Positions 1 through 12,591 of a stretch of DNA of 64,000 bases are shown here, one piece after another; positions within the stretch are counted from its first letter, which is position 1, and each line of letters opens with the position of its first letter. The notes beneath the pieces were generated by a model. It saw nothing but the letters and a program-made list of their open reading frames with translations, was not told the origin of the DNA and did not search any database. Source of the stretch: Argopecten irradians (lineage: Eukaryota; Mollusca; Bivalvia; Pectinida; Pectinidae); the NCBI RefSeq assembly GCF_041381155.1, contig NC_091143.1, forward strand, positions 23,277,695 to 23,341,694. Direction: 5' to 3'. Position numbers and translations under genes: made by a program.

Positions 1-265
1 GTCTGACATATACAATGCATGATCATACATGATCATCATTACAACGAAAAAACACCATCCGGATGAGGCGAGAATGGGAAGGGCAAACAAATATGCAATT
101 CAATGCAGCACAGTTTTCATCGTCATCCATGAACAAATCCTCAATATACCTCACATATTTGTATCTGTGTCATGAACTTTTGTGGTTTCTGTGTTTTGTA
201 AACTTTATCGTTTGTTTTATTTAAATGTTTAGATTTGATATAATTAAATATATTTTTCTACAAAG
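1..265 (+). other. 3' UTR remnant of an upstream fourth array gene (copy 0)
   Basis: The first bases of the window match, nearly base for base, the 3' untranslated regions of array copies 1 and 2 (from 6871 and 14428). The coding part of this gene lies to the left of the window. The AATAAA poly(A) signal of the other copies (7114, 14670) reads as a one-base variant here (AATTAAA near 243). This shows that the array continues leftward. Confidence 0.75.
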
Positions 266-2013
266 TGTATGCTTGGCTTGTGTTGTTTTAAATTATCATT
301 TTGATAACAAATACTATCATTAACCCAAAATAAATTGGACGAAAGCGACAATGCCCAAAAATAACAAGGATTACCCAACGTCTTCAAAGTGAGATTATTG
401 TGGCGAAGAAAACGTAATGTTTACCTTGGTTCTAGCACAATGAATCAGGTTGCACTGCAGTCCTCAAATCTCGCTCAAATAAAACATCATGATTTTGCTG
501 GTTAATAATCAACGCAGAAGATTTGTGTTGTTTTGCCAATTCTTCCGATACGTCGGAATTGATATTGCCAGTGCAATGTGGCGATAAAAAGGAAACTACA
601 CAAAATCATAAAGAAAAAAAAGAAGATTAATAACTTAATGTATTCAGTGAAAAACACACGTCAAAATTTATTTATAAACTTGAAAGGAAGAATCGTAGTT
701 AAGTGATATGAAATAATCTTTTGTCGCATCACGTATATTAAAAAAAAATAGGAAGATGTTATTCCATTGTAAAGAATGTCGTGAAAAAGGTAACGGATAG
801 TTTTGATTCATTGATGGAGAATGCAAAGCTCAATCTTTCCAGATTACATATTGCTTTGGTATGAGCCACTCAAAATGTACAAAAAGTAGAAACAGGAACA
901 AAACGTCACTGAAGCCTGTGTCTTTTGTACTTCTAAAAAGTAGCTTTACGAGTGTGAAACAAAAGTTGTGTGACCTGTTTCTACTACAATGAAATCATCT
1001 ACAAGAAGGCCAAAATAAGATGAATTCATTTTCCGACATATGCAAAAAAGGGTATAATAATGTCATCATAAGCAAATATTAAAAAAATCTTAGTTGCTTA
1101 AAGAATGTATTAGTAACAAATCATTTTGATTATGTTCAACACTTCTCTTCCATGCATTCATACTCACTGAACGTTTTTTTGAATCGAGATTTCTATAGGT
1201 ACGTGTACTTGAACAATCAACCACAAAGTGATTGTTGTCGAACTGCATTCGATAATGTCTGCGGCAAAGTGACATCTACATCCCACCAAATAATTATCAA
1301 ACCATTGTAATAAATAAAATCCATACCTCACCTAGTCTGTGGCATTTAACTTGAAGAAATATAAATTATTATTTCTAATAATTACATAAACAACTGGCAA
1401 CTTGTTTGCCTTCTGTTTGCTGCTCATGTCCTATTTTACCATAACAAATGATATTTTGAAAATGGAACTTGTCCAGATTTACCCTAGATACATATCGCTG
1501 ATATTTCAATATAAAATAAAACCCAAACTTTTTATTACAAAATCTGTTTTCGTGCAAGTATCAACAGCTTTGAGACATCTTGGATAACCAAATCCGTTTC
1601 TGTTATCGCCATGAGTATACAACAAATAAGATATGATCATTTCACGAAAATTATACACGGTGATGCAACAGCAATAATTATATTAACATATGTAAAAAGG
1701 TAAGAGTAAACGCAATGATGTATAATATTTTTTCTTTGTTTCATACTAAAACCGGCTTTCTGATTGGCAAATTCGTTTTTTGCATACTACTGTGAAAAAA
1801 AAAATAGGAATATTCCGAGAATGGTGCCAAATCCAGACGTTATCGTGACGCTACTATAGAGACATTGACGTTGCGTATTGATTCGGAAAAAAGAATCTAT
1901 TGGAAAATCAATTGAATCATACGAGTAAATGTATTTCATTTTAACAAGTAGTCTAGAAAATTAATGAGAAGCATTGATGTATATATAAATTTTTTAAATT
2001 TCATGTGTTATAA

Positions 2014-2085
2014 TAGAAATTTTGTTTGCAAATGTTTTGCAGAATCCACTACGTGGATTCACACAGTTTGCAACCAAAATTTCTT
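2014..2085. repeat. Palindromic stem-loop, unit 1
   Basis: Outer arms (GAAATTTTGTTTGCAAA and TTTGCAACCAAAATTTC) enclose a perfect inner hairpin at 2042-2060 (GAATCCAC-tac-GTGGATTC). The same structure occurs at 9631-9702 and 16556-16624. Confidence 0.75.
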
Positions 2086-2309
2086 TCATACTCCGATGAA
2101 ATAAAAAAAAAAAAAGTGACATCAATGCTTGAATAAAAAGCAAGTGTCATACCTGAACTACTTCTAGTTCAACCCCGTTTTAGATTCAACGGCGAACATG
2201 CAAATAATGTAACAAATGGATTAAAAAGTGTATTGAATTAACGGTGTTACACATATAATGCGATATATGTTCTACATGTACTACTAACGCACAACATTCG
2301 ATATATAGA

Positions 2310-2480
2310 GGTTACACAACGAGTGGTTGTTAAATATGGAATTTATTCCATACTAGTGAGTTATTTTTTAAAAGTTACAAAAGACACGAGCTGTGGCGAG
2401 TGTCTTTTGTAACTTTTAAAAGAAAACTTACGAGTGTGGAATAAACGCCATATCCAGTAACCACTCGTTGTCGTGTGACC
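2310..2480. mobile_element. Fold-back (MITE-like) element, unit 1
   Basis: This is a long imperfect inverted repeat. The left end GGTTACACAACGAGTGG pairs with the right end ending GTCGTGTGACC. Inside, AAAAGTTACAAAAGACAC pairs with GTGTCTTTTGTAACTTTT around a short spacer. It has no coding capacity. Homologues lie at 9919-10089 and 16848-17003, and a partial one at 24560-24675. Confidence 0.65.
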
Positions 2481-4814
2481 TGTTTCTACCACAATTATAT
2501 CCGTTTTTAGCCGATAGAAATACGACGATGTGTTTGCCAACATATGCAAATAATTATATAAGATGCAGTGATATTTTCATAAGCAAAAAAGTCCCAATTT
2601 ATATTCAAAAATTATATTTTGATAAAGAATCAATTCATATAAAAGTCTTCGAATTAGAAATTTTATGATGAAATATTTCTCATCATTTAACGTATTATTA
2701 AAGTTATTTTTTCAATGTTACTTAAAATATAACACTCTTTGTCGGACTATAAAAAACAGGCGCATGACAGAGCCGTGCCGTTTACTTCCCGCCAAATAAT
2801 CATCAAGCTATTGCAAACAAGTTCAAGTCCGTTTCAGACTAATTTACTCTACCAAACTCACCAGTATTAAGATGCTTTTCCGTCAAAACGAGTTACACAT
2901 ATATTTATACTTCACATAAAAACGTCACGTTTTTGGCACATGCAATGACCTCGACGCATACTGTACGCTTTCCAACAGTAGTATTGACGTCCGGCAGTGA
3001 TCACAACATATATTGTTGCGTCACGTCACTCGATTATGGATGACGTTGACAAATGAAATCGTTGCACTGAGAAATAAGTAGTACGGTCAAAGTTCACCCT
3101 GTCAGCCAATCAGAATACGTAGAGAGTTTATACCACGTGTGTGTTAATCAACATCTGCATCGTTTATCTGAGTCCCTGTGAGTTTAATAATACCGACTAT
3201 TGTGGTTGAAATCTGTATCCATCAGTTTGAGAAAATACAGTACCTGGATTCATAGGTTTGATGATTTTGAAATGATTTTGATGCGTGAACCATGCCACCT
3301 ATTTTCTTTCTATAATGGAAAAATTAATTTCTCACCTAATTATATTGTCTCGAGATAAAATATTGCCCGAGACAAAATTGATGGTCAGGACCCCTGTTTT
3401 ATCTGGAGGGCTAGGACCTCTGTTTTATCTGGAGACAGTACTAATGAGCGGAAGCGTCCACTTCATCTGTCCATAACAATTATTGCACAGTAAGGGAACA
3501 ACTATTTGTTAATATGAATTCGGTTAACTAAGGCAAGTCAAATAGTTCAAATGTCTATCCCGGTCAGTTTTGTCCTTGTTTTTTTTTAAGATTTGGTTAT
3601 CGTAAATGCCAAGAAGAAACCATGTCAAAATGTCAGTAGAAACCCGGCGTTTTTCCCATTGGCTTGTGTATGTTGTCATTAAAACGTTCTGCCATTTATT
3701 TCGTTTTGCTAATTTCTGATCCATTTTATTCATCGCGGTGAAAGAGACATTACTGATATATCTTGAAATGACTGTTAATTTGCTGATAGACGCAATGTGA
3801 ACCATTACATATAAGAAGAAGGTTGTACTATTTTATTCAAGGATATCCTTTGATTTATTATTGATTAATACCATTTTATAAGGAGGTTTCAGACAAATTC
3901 ATTATGTTTAAATGCATTTCATTTGGCTTTTATTAACAAACTAAATCAACAAATGTACCACTTTATGTGCCCATATGGTGTTGGTACCATTTGCCAAAAG
4001 GAATCATACGGGGCAAGGCAAAGCAAAGCAAATTAAAAATGGCTCTGACGTCATCAAGTCATTAGAAGAGTATTATTTAACAAGACGTAACATTGATGGA
4101 TAATGTTAGGGTATACAGAGCTGGACCACTACGTTATGTCATCCTTTCCAAGATCACTGGCTTATGGCTCAACGAGATATTGAAAGGCGTCAAATCTAAA
4201 CTAGGTCAAACGTCATAATTATATTTAAAAAAATGAACAAAAAATTCAATTATTATTTTTTTCTTGTATAGTTTAGTATTGCAAAAGTTATTACTTGTCA
4301 AAATCGGGACATAATCGGGACATGTTTTTGGGACAATCTGTACATACATCATATGAAATAATTGTGTCGTAATATGTGGAAGGTTCATTCATTCACGGTG
4401 CGAACGTCAATGTGTACCTTTTAGTCCGTATTACACTGTAGTTTAATACTATATCACGATTTTTAACCAAACACGAGTCATTTGTTCTAATTTAAATATT
4501 ATTTTCGGCTGCAACCTTCATCATTACTTTCCTATTAACAAGTGTCAAACAGTACAAACACTGTATATCACATGCAATCTAATTAAAATCTATATATTCA
4601 TTTAGGTGTGCGTGTATACAAATATGTAGTGTGTGTACATTGGTTGTAAATTATGGTAATGGTATGACGACAGGCGTTGGTGTTAGAAGTCCTGACAAGC
4701 GTAACAATTCCATCAGTAATATTTAGTCGCATATGTACATTTCATTACAACGACAACCCTTCGACCAGTACTTGTATAAATGTATTACCATATTTTATAA
4801 TTAGCTCAACTCCG

Positions 4815-4954
4815 TGACGTCATACGATAGCGAGGAGTTACATATCACGACGTAAGAACCTACTCATTTCCTTGCATGTTGATGAAAACGCAGTTTGTCG
4901 TGTAGATCTATAGTTAGTCATGTTTGTACTTCCTGATATGGAACTCTATATAAA
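4815..4954 (+). promoter_or_regulatory. Core promoter of array gene copy 1 (CRE-like site and TATA box)
   Basis: A TATATAAA box lies at 4947-4954, so transcription should start near 4977. A palindromic TGACGTCA (CRE/ATF type) is at 4815-4822. Copies 2 and 3 have the same arrangement (CRE 12430 and TATA 12562; CRE 19227 and TATA 19353). Because the whole unit is duplicated, conservation alone does not prove function. The TATA box fits well with the splice-supported first exon just downstream. Confidence 0.6.
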
Positions 4955-4976
4955 GTCGAGGGTTCTGACTTGGTCA

Positions 4977-7135
4977 TCACATTCTTACAGCAGCAGTTAC
5001 CACAGCAACCAACAGCTAGTAAACAAGGTATGTACATTGTGTTATGTAACATTACCGTATTCTTACCGTTGTTAAGGCTAACAAACTTTGGCCAATGTCA
5101 TCACTTGTCTCAAGATAAGCAATAACATAAGCAAAGCATGAAGTAAATTGTTTTCAATAAAAAAGTGATTCAATCATCTTTTCAAGAAAATTGTTTTCCT
5201 TTTAATCCTAGGTATATAAAGATTATAAACGAACAATTTAAGCAACTTTGATGAAATGTGTTGATACATTGTAGAATGCTGCTGTACGTTCATATTCTTT
5301 TTACTTATTTCGATTACTGTTTCTCGTCTTTCCTTACTCTAATTCTAGTGTGAATCGCTTGATTTGCTCTATTTATCCCCGTATATTTGATACATGAAGG
5401 TGATATCTATTACATTTAACTGATGTTACCATTGCTGCTATATAAATACATTTGCATTTGTTTTTGTTTTGTTTTAGCAAAAATGGGTGGACTAAACCTG
5501 GCAATTATTGTCTCAGTGTGTTTTGGTGCAACTATCGCCTCAATTCTACCTCCCAACTATCCTCCTCCAGGCGACGATGGGGACATGTACCCTATGGGGC
5601 CAGGAGGTCCAGGGGTTATGGTACCTATGGGGCCGGAAGGGGGAATGTACCAAATGGGATCAGAAGGCGAAGGAGGTATGCTTCCCATTGGACTAGGAGG
5701 CCAAGGGGCTTTGTCACCTTTCGGACCTGGAAGCGAAGGAGCTATGCTTCCTATGGGACCAGGAGGTCAAGGGGCTATGGTACAAATGGGCCCAGCAGAA
5801 GACGGAGGTATGATCGCCATGGGACCTGGACCGATTGCGCCAGGATACCCAGGTTCTGTGGATGATGACCAGATGTCAATTATGAATGGTCCTATAGGAA
5901 CAGGACGTTCAACACCAGAAATGAAAGGACCAGTAGTAGGTCACTCAGGAATGTTAATCAACGGTCAGGTTTCTGTGAGTTACCCTGGACTAGTCAGGAC
6001 AAATCATGTCGGCATCAAATACCCTGGACACACCAGAAACGGCTTCATGGCAACTGTTGTATCTTCCAAAAATGGCCAGCTCACAGTTCAGCCAGCCGTG
6101 AATACCTTTGCTAGACCAGGACAATCAGGGACCACTATCGTTAGACCAGGACAGTTGGGAGCCACCTTGGTCAGACAAGGACAGCCAAGAACCACCCTTT
6201 TCAGGACAGGATTACCAAGGATGGTGGGGCATCAGGGTCCCGTACTGCACCCCGCACTCCGACGAAAAGTTGTCTACCCAGTTATACCAAGACGTGGTAA
6301 GCTTTAAATGATTACATATGAACAAATGATAATCTCTACACATATTGGGTAACTATCGCTTGATAGGGAGTACTCTTCATGTCAGAGACAACAAGATAAG
6401 TACAAGTGAATTATGTTGGCATTGATTTTGATTCGAACAAAAGTTTATTTAAGAAAATTACCTTCGCCCGAATATTTCCTCGTTTCTCCATATATCAGAT
6501 TATGTAAATTGAAGATACAACAAAGATAAAACCTAACTCAATTATATACAAATAGTTCTTCCAATAATGTACCGTTATTTAGAGTTTTCATTATTTACAA
6601 ACACCTTTCCGTTATCTAATTGACATAATAAAATAGTCTAAGAATGTGGAATAATGAACGTCAGGTATATTATTGAACACATAATAGTGAATGAAATTGA
6701 GGATTTATTGATTATACCGAATCATGATCATCAATCATGGAAACTTATCGAAATTTATTTTTCCACAGGTTATTGAATCTCGTGATAGAGCCCACTGTAT
6801 CATACGACATTGGAATTTACTGGCGTAATTCATATCCATGGTAATCTAAAGCATAAAGAACTTTACATTACGTCTGACATATACAATGCATGATCATACA
6901 AGTGAACGTCATTAGAACGAAAAACACCATCCGGATGAGGCGAGAATGGGGAGGGCAAACAAATATGCGATTCAATGCAGCACAGCTTTCATCGTCATCC
7001 ATGAACGAATCCGTAATTTACCTCACATATATGTATCTGTGTCATGAACTTTTGTGGTTTCTGTGTTTTGTAAACTTTATCGTTTGTTTTATTTAAATGT
7101 TTAAATTTTATATAATAAAATATATTTTTCTACAA
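4977..7135 (+). CDS. Secreted Met/Gly/Pro-rich repeat protein, array copy 1 (273 aa)
   Basis: Exon 1 is non-coding (about 4977-5027, donor GTATGT). The coding exon is 5478-6296 and the last exon begins at 6769. The CDS is 5483-6296 joined to 6769-6776. The ATG at 5483 is chosen because the acceptor AG at 5476-5477 sits just before it, so an upstream in-frame ATG at 5423 is intronic. The phase-1 junction adds only Gly-Tyr and TGA. The protein starts with a hydrophobic signal peptide (MGGLNLAIIVSVCFGATIAS). An acidic Pro-rich stretch follows, then about seven 11-residue repeats of the type MLPMGPGGQGA (residues about 35-120). Next come a less repetitive central region, four 10-residue repeats (VRPGQLGATL type, about 207-246), and a basic tail ending RRGY. 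The mature chain has no cysteine. No enzyme domain is recognised. The composition resembles secreted structural proteins of molluscs (shell, byssus), but that role is inferred. A poly(A) signal AATAAA lies at 7114. Confidence 0.85.
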
Positions 7136-8788
7136 AGTGTATGCTTGACTTGTATTGTTTTAAATTATCATTTTGATAACAAAAACTATCATTAACCCAA
7201 AATAAATTGGACGAAAGCGACAATCACCATAAATAACACGGATTATCCAACGTCTCCAAAGTGAGATTATTGTGGCGAAGAAAACGTAATGTTTACCTTG
7301 GTTCTAGCACAATGATTAAGGTTGCACTGCAGTCCTCAAATCTTCTGGATTACTGATTGGTTTGATGTGATCTACTCAAACAGAATGTATCATATATATG
7401 ATAGAACCACATAAGTAGATTATTACAACTTATCGCGTAAATAAAACATCATGATCTTGTCGGTTAGTAATCCATGCAGAAGATTTGTGTTGTTTTGCTG
7501 ATTCTTCCGAGACGTCGGAATTGATATTGCCAGTGCAATGTGGCGATAAAAAGGAAACTACACAAGATCATAAAGAAAAAAAAAAAAGATTAATAACTTA
7601 ATGTATTCAGTGAAAAACACACGTCAAAATGTATTTATAAACGTGAAAGGAAGAATCGTAGTTAAGTGATATGAAATAATCTTTTATCGAATCCCGTATA
7701 TTAAAATAAAATTTAGGAAGATGTTATTCATTCCATTGTAAAGAATGTCGTGAAAAAGGTAACGGATAGTTTTGATTCATTGATGGAGGCTGCAAAGCTC
7801 AATCTTTCCAGATTACATATTGCTTTGGTATGAGCCACTTAAAATGTACAGAAAGTAGAAACAGGAACAAAACGTCACTGAAGCTTGTGTCTTTTGTATC
7901 TTCTAACAATAGCTTTACGAGTGTGAAACAAAATTCCATATCCAAAAACTCCGGGTTGTGTGACCTGTTTCTACTACAATGAAATCATCTACAAGAAGGC
8001 CAAAATAAGATGAATTTATTTTCCGACATATACAAAAAAGAAGTAATAATGTCATCATAAGCAAATATTCAAAACTCTTAGTTGCTTAAAGAATGTATTA
8101 ATAACAAATAATTTTTATTTTGTTCAACACTTCACTTCCATGCATTCATACTCACTGAACGTCGTTTTGAATCGAGATTTCTATAGGTACGTGTACTTTA
8201 ACAATAAACCACAAAGTGATTGTTGTCGATCTACATTCGGAAATGTCTACGGCAAAGTGACATATACTTCCCGCCAAATAATTATCAAACCATTGTTATA
8301 AATAAAATCCATACCTCACCTAGTCTGTGGCATTTAACTTGAAGAAATTTAAATTATTTTTTTCTAATAATTACATAAACGACTGGCAACTTGTTTGCCT
8401 TCTGTTTGCTGCTCATATACTATTTTACCATAACACTTTGAAAATGTAACTTGTCCAGATTTACCCAAGATACATATAACCGATATTTCAATATAAAATT
8501 AGACCCAAACTTTTTATTACAAAATCTGTTTTCGTTCAAGTATCAAGAGCTTTGAGACATCTTGGATAACCAAATCCGTTTCTGTTATCGTCATGAGTAT
8601 ACAACAAATAAGATATAATCATTTCATGAAAATTATACACGGTGATGCAACAGCAATAATTATATTAACATATGTAAAAAGGTAAGAGTAAACGCAATGA
8701 TGTATAATATTTTTCTTTGTTTCATACTTAAACCGGCTTTCTGATTGGCAAATTCGTTTTTTGCATACTACTGTGAAAAAAATAAATA

Positions 8789-9418
8789 ACAAGGACATAG
8801 TCATTCAGATCCCCCGCCAATGGAGATATCAAAGCTGAAGTAAGTTTGATTGTGGAGACTTATGTGTATGGAAAAAAATCAGGAAAAAGTGCAAAAAATG
8901 AAAACCTAAAAATAGCAAAAGGTACTACTAGACAAAATTAATGTGTCTATGAAGTGGAAATATCTCTGCTGGTTTTAGAGTTATGCTCCGGAAATGAACC
9001 TGCTACAAAAATATGATAATTTCAGCAATGTTTCTATGGTTACAGAAAAAAGCACAAAAAGCGAAAACCTAAAAATAGCAAAAGGCACTACTAGACCATA
9101 AGAACAATGTGGCTATGAAGTTTTATGGAAATATCTCTGCTGGTTTTAGAGTTGTGCTCCGGAAACGATTCTTATACAAAAATCTGCCATTTTCAGCAAT
9201 GTTTCCATGGTTACGGAAAAAATGCAAAAAATGAAAACCTAAAAATAGCAAAAGGCACTACTAGACCATAAGACCAATGTGTGTGTGAAGTTTCGTGGAA
9301 ATATCTCTACTGGTTTTACAGTTATGCTCCGGAAACCATTCGTACGGACGGACGGACGGACGGACGGACGGACGGAACCCATTTGTATATCCCCCGCCAA
9401 CGTCGTTGGGCGGGGGAT
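8789..9418. mobile_element. Non-autonomous element with internal tandem repeats and a GACG run
   Basis: The flanking sequence is continuous in the other two units, so this block is an insertion (or lost from the others). It begins near ATCCCCCGCC (8809) and ends with the inverse, GGCGGGGGAT (to about 9418), which gives 10-bp terminal inverted repeats. Inside are about three diverged copies of a roughly 130-bp unit (AAAACCTAAAAATAGCAAAA type), then a GACG tetranucleotide run (about 9343-9374) and a GC-rich hairpin at the right end. It has no coding capacity. A clean target-site duplication could not be fixed because the flanks are A-rich. Confidence 0.7.
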
Positions 9419-9630
9419 AAAAATAATCCGAGAATGGTGCCAAATCCCGACATTATCGTGACGTTACAATAGAGACATTGACGTTGCGTATTGATTCGGA
9501 AAAAAAGAGTCTATTGGAAAATCATTTGAATAATACGAGTAAATATATTTCATTTTAACAAGTAGTCTAGAAAATTAATGAGAAGCATTGATGTCAATAT
9601 ATATATTTTTTAATTTCATAGGGTTATAAT

Positions 9631-9702
9631 AGAAATTTGGTTTGCAAATCTTTTATGCAGAATCCGCTACGCGGATTCGAACAGTTTGCAACCAAAATTT
9701 CT
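9631..9702. repeat. Palindromic stem-loop, unit 2
   Basis: The outer arms are perfectly complementary over 17 bp. The inner hairpin at 9660-9678 reads GAATCCGC-tac-GCGGATTC, so both arms differ from unit 1 at the paired position. Confidence 0.75.
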
Positions 9703-9918
9703 TTCATGCCCCGATGAAATAAAAAAATAGTGACATCAGTGCTTGAATACAAAGCAAGTGTCATACCTTAACTAGTTCAATCCTGTTTTAGATTCAACGT
9801 GTGAACATGCAAATGATGTAACAAATGGATTAAAAAGTGTATTGGATTAACGGTGTTACACATATAATGCGATATATGTTCTACATGTACTACTAACGCA
9901 CAACATTCGATATATAGA

Positions 9919-10089
9919 GGTTACACAACGAGTGGTTGTTAAATATGGAATTTATTCCATACTAGTGAGTTATTTTTTAAAAGTTACAAAAGACACGAGC
10001 TGTGGCGAGTGTCTTTTGTAACATTTAAAAGAAAACTTACGAGTGTGGAATAAATGCCATATCGAATAACCACTCGTTGTCGTGTGACC
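9919..10089. mobile_element. Fold-back (MITE-like) element, unit 2
   Basis: Same structure as 2310-2480, carried along by the unit duplication. Both arms are intact. Confidence 0.65.
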
Positions 10090-12591
10090 TGTTTCTACCA
10101 CAATTATATCCGTTTTTAGCCGATATAAATACGACGATGTGTTTGCCAATATATGCAAATAATTATAATAAGATGCAGAGATATTTTCATAAAAACTTCT
10201 AATTTATATTCAAAAAATCATATTTTGTTAAAGAATCAATTCATATAAAAGTCTTCGAATTAGAAACTTTATGATGAAAAAATTCTCATTTAACGCATTA
10301 TTAAAGTTATTTGTTTCAATGTTACTTAAAATATAACACTCTTTGTCGAACTATAAAAAACAGGCGCATAGCCGTGCCGTTTACTTCCCACCAAATAATC
10401 ATCAAGCTATTGCAAACAAGTTCAAGTCCGTTTCAGACTAATTTACTCTACCAAACTCACCAGTATTAAGATAGTTTTCCGTCAAAACGAATTACACATA
10501 TATTTATACTTCACATAAAAACGTCACGTTTTTGGCACATGCAATGACCTCGACGCATACTGTACGCTTTCCAACAGTAGTTTTGACGTCCGGCGGCGAT
10601 CACGACATATATTGTTGCGTGACGTCACTCGATTACGGAAGACGTTGACAAATGAAATCGTTGCTTTGAGAAATAAATAGTACGTTCAAAGTTCACCCTG
10701 TCAGCCAATCAGAATGCGTATAGAGTTTATACCACGTGTGTGTTAATCAACAGCTGCATCGTTTATCTGAGTCCCCGAGAGTTTAATAATACCGACTATT
10801 GTGGTTGAAATCTGTATCCATCAGTTTGAGACACACGTACCTGAATTTATAGGTTTGATGATTTTGAAATGATCTTGATGCGTGAACCATGCCACCTATT
10901 TTCTTTCGATAATGGTAAAAATAATTTCTCACCTAATTATATTGTCTCGAGATAAAATATTGCCCGAGACAAAATTGATGGTCAGGACCCCTGCTTTATC
11001 TGGAGGGCTGGGACCCCTGTTTTATCTGGAGACAGTACTAATGAGCGGAAGCGTCCACTTCATCTGTCCATAACAATTATTGCACAGTAAGAAAACAACT
11101 ATTTGTTAATATGAATTCTGTTAACTAAGACAAGTCAAATAGTTCAAATGTCTATCCCGGTCAGTTTTGTCCTTGTTTTTTAAGATTTGGTTATCGCAAA
11201 TGCCAAGAAGGAACCATGTCAAAATGTCAGTAGAAACCCGGCGTTTTTCACATTGGCTTGTGTATGTTGTCATTAAAACGTTCTGTCATTTATTTCTTTT
11301 TGCTAATTTCTGACCCATTGAGATGTGCTGATTTGTATTCATCGCGATGAAAGAGACATTACTGATATATCTTGAAATGACTATTAATTTGCTGATATAC
11401 GCAATGTGAAAGGATACCATTACATATAAAAAAGAAGGTTGTACTATTTTATTCAAGGATATCCTTTGATTTATATTGATTAATACCATTTTTTAAGGAG
11501 GTTTCTGACAAATTCATTATGTTTAAATGCATTTCATTTGGCTTTTATTAACAAACTAAATCAACAAATGTACCACTTTTTGTGCCCATATGGTGTTGGT
11601 ACCATTTGCCAAAAGGAATCATACGGAGCAAGGGAAAGCAAAAGCAAAGAAAAAATCGCTCTGACGTCATCAAGTCCTTAGAAGAGTATTATTTAACAAG
11701 ACGTAACATTGATAGATAATGTTAGGGTATACAGAGCTGGACCACTACGTTATGTCCTCCTCTCCAAGATCACTGGCTTATGGCTCCACAAGATATTGAA
11801 AGGCGTCAAATCTTACGCTTTATATATAGGTCATACGTCATAATTTTATTTAAATAAATGAACAAACAAAAAATCAATTATTATTTTTTTCTTGTATAGT
11901 TTAGTATTGCAAACGTTATTACTTGTCAAAATCGGGACATAATCGGGACATGTTTTTGGGACAATCTGTACATACATCATTATGTCGTAATATGTGGAAG
12001 GTCCATTCATTCACGGTACGAACGTCAAGGTGTACCTTTTGGTCCGTATTAGTTTAATACTATATCACGATTTCTAACCAAACACGAGTCCGTAATTTGT
12101 TCTAGTTTTAATATTATTTTCGGTTGCGACCTTCACCAATACTTTCATATTAACAAGTGTCAAACAGTTCAAATACTATATATCACATGCAATCTAATTA
12201 AAATCTATATATTCATTTAGGTGTGTGTATATACAAATATGTAGTGTGTGTACATTGGTTGTAAATTATGGTAATGATATGACGACAGACGTTGGTGTTA
12301 GAAGTCCTGACAAGCTTAACAATTCCATCAGTAATATTCAGTCGCATATATACATTTCATTACAACGACAACCCTTCGACCAGTACTTGTATAAATGTAT
12401 TACCATATTTTATAATTAGCTCAACTCCGTGACGTCATACGATAGCGAGGAGTTACATATCACGACGTAAGAACCTACTCATTTCCTTGCATGTTGATGA
12501 AAACGCAGTTTGTCGTGTAAATCTATAGTTAGTCATGTTTGTACTTCCTGATATGGAACTGTATATAAAGTCGAGGGTTCTGACATGGTCA

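Larger units (their letters stand above)
266..4930. repeat. Array unit spacer 1 (duplicated intergenic DNA)
   Basis: This is intergenic DNA whose sequence recurs in the same order at about 7136-12545 and 14690-19335. No open frame shows conserved codons or splice structure. It contains a palindromic stem-loop (2014-2085), a fold-back element (2310-2480), and a roughly 450-bp block (2757-3220) that also occurs diverged in an intron at 24.1-24.5 kb. Differences between units are mostly small indels, as expected for non-coding DNA. Confidence 0.8.
7136..12560. repeat. Array unit spacer 2, with a unit-specific insertion
   Basis: This intergenic DNA is homologous to 266-4930 and is interrupted at about 8789-9418 by an insertion absent from the other two units. 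It carries the same palindromic stem-loop (9631-9702) and fold-back element (9919-10089) as its neighbours. A stretch around 7340-7440 is shared with unit 3 but missing from unit 1. No gene is seen. Confidence 0.8.

Noticed and set aside
3285..3476. 63-codon frame repeated at 10882-11073
   Set aside because: It starts with GTG instead of ATG, and the third unit (17722-18015) reads the region in a different frame. Spacer DNA.
5423..5482. In-frame ATG 60 bases upstream of the copy 1 start, giving a longer N-terminus
   Set aside because: It lies inside intron 1. The acceptor TTTTAG at 5472-5477 comes just before the real ATG at 5483, and copies 2 and 3 lack the extension.
5452..5865. 137-codon Arg/Gly/Tyr-rich frame overlapping the copy 1 coding exon, with shorter counterparts in copies 2 and 3
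   Set aside because: It is a shifted reading of the same repeats. The 33-nt repeat unit keeps alternate frames open, and this frame has no signal peptide and differs in length between copies.
6890..7096. 68-codon frame present also at 14446-14652
   Set aside because: It falls in the 3' UTR before the poly(A) signal, the copies are recent duplicates so conservation is uninformative, and the left-edge copy is frame-disrupted.
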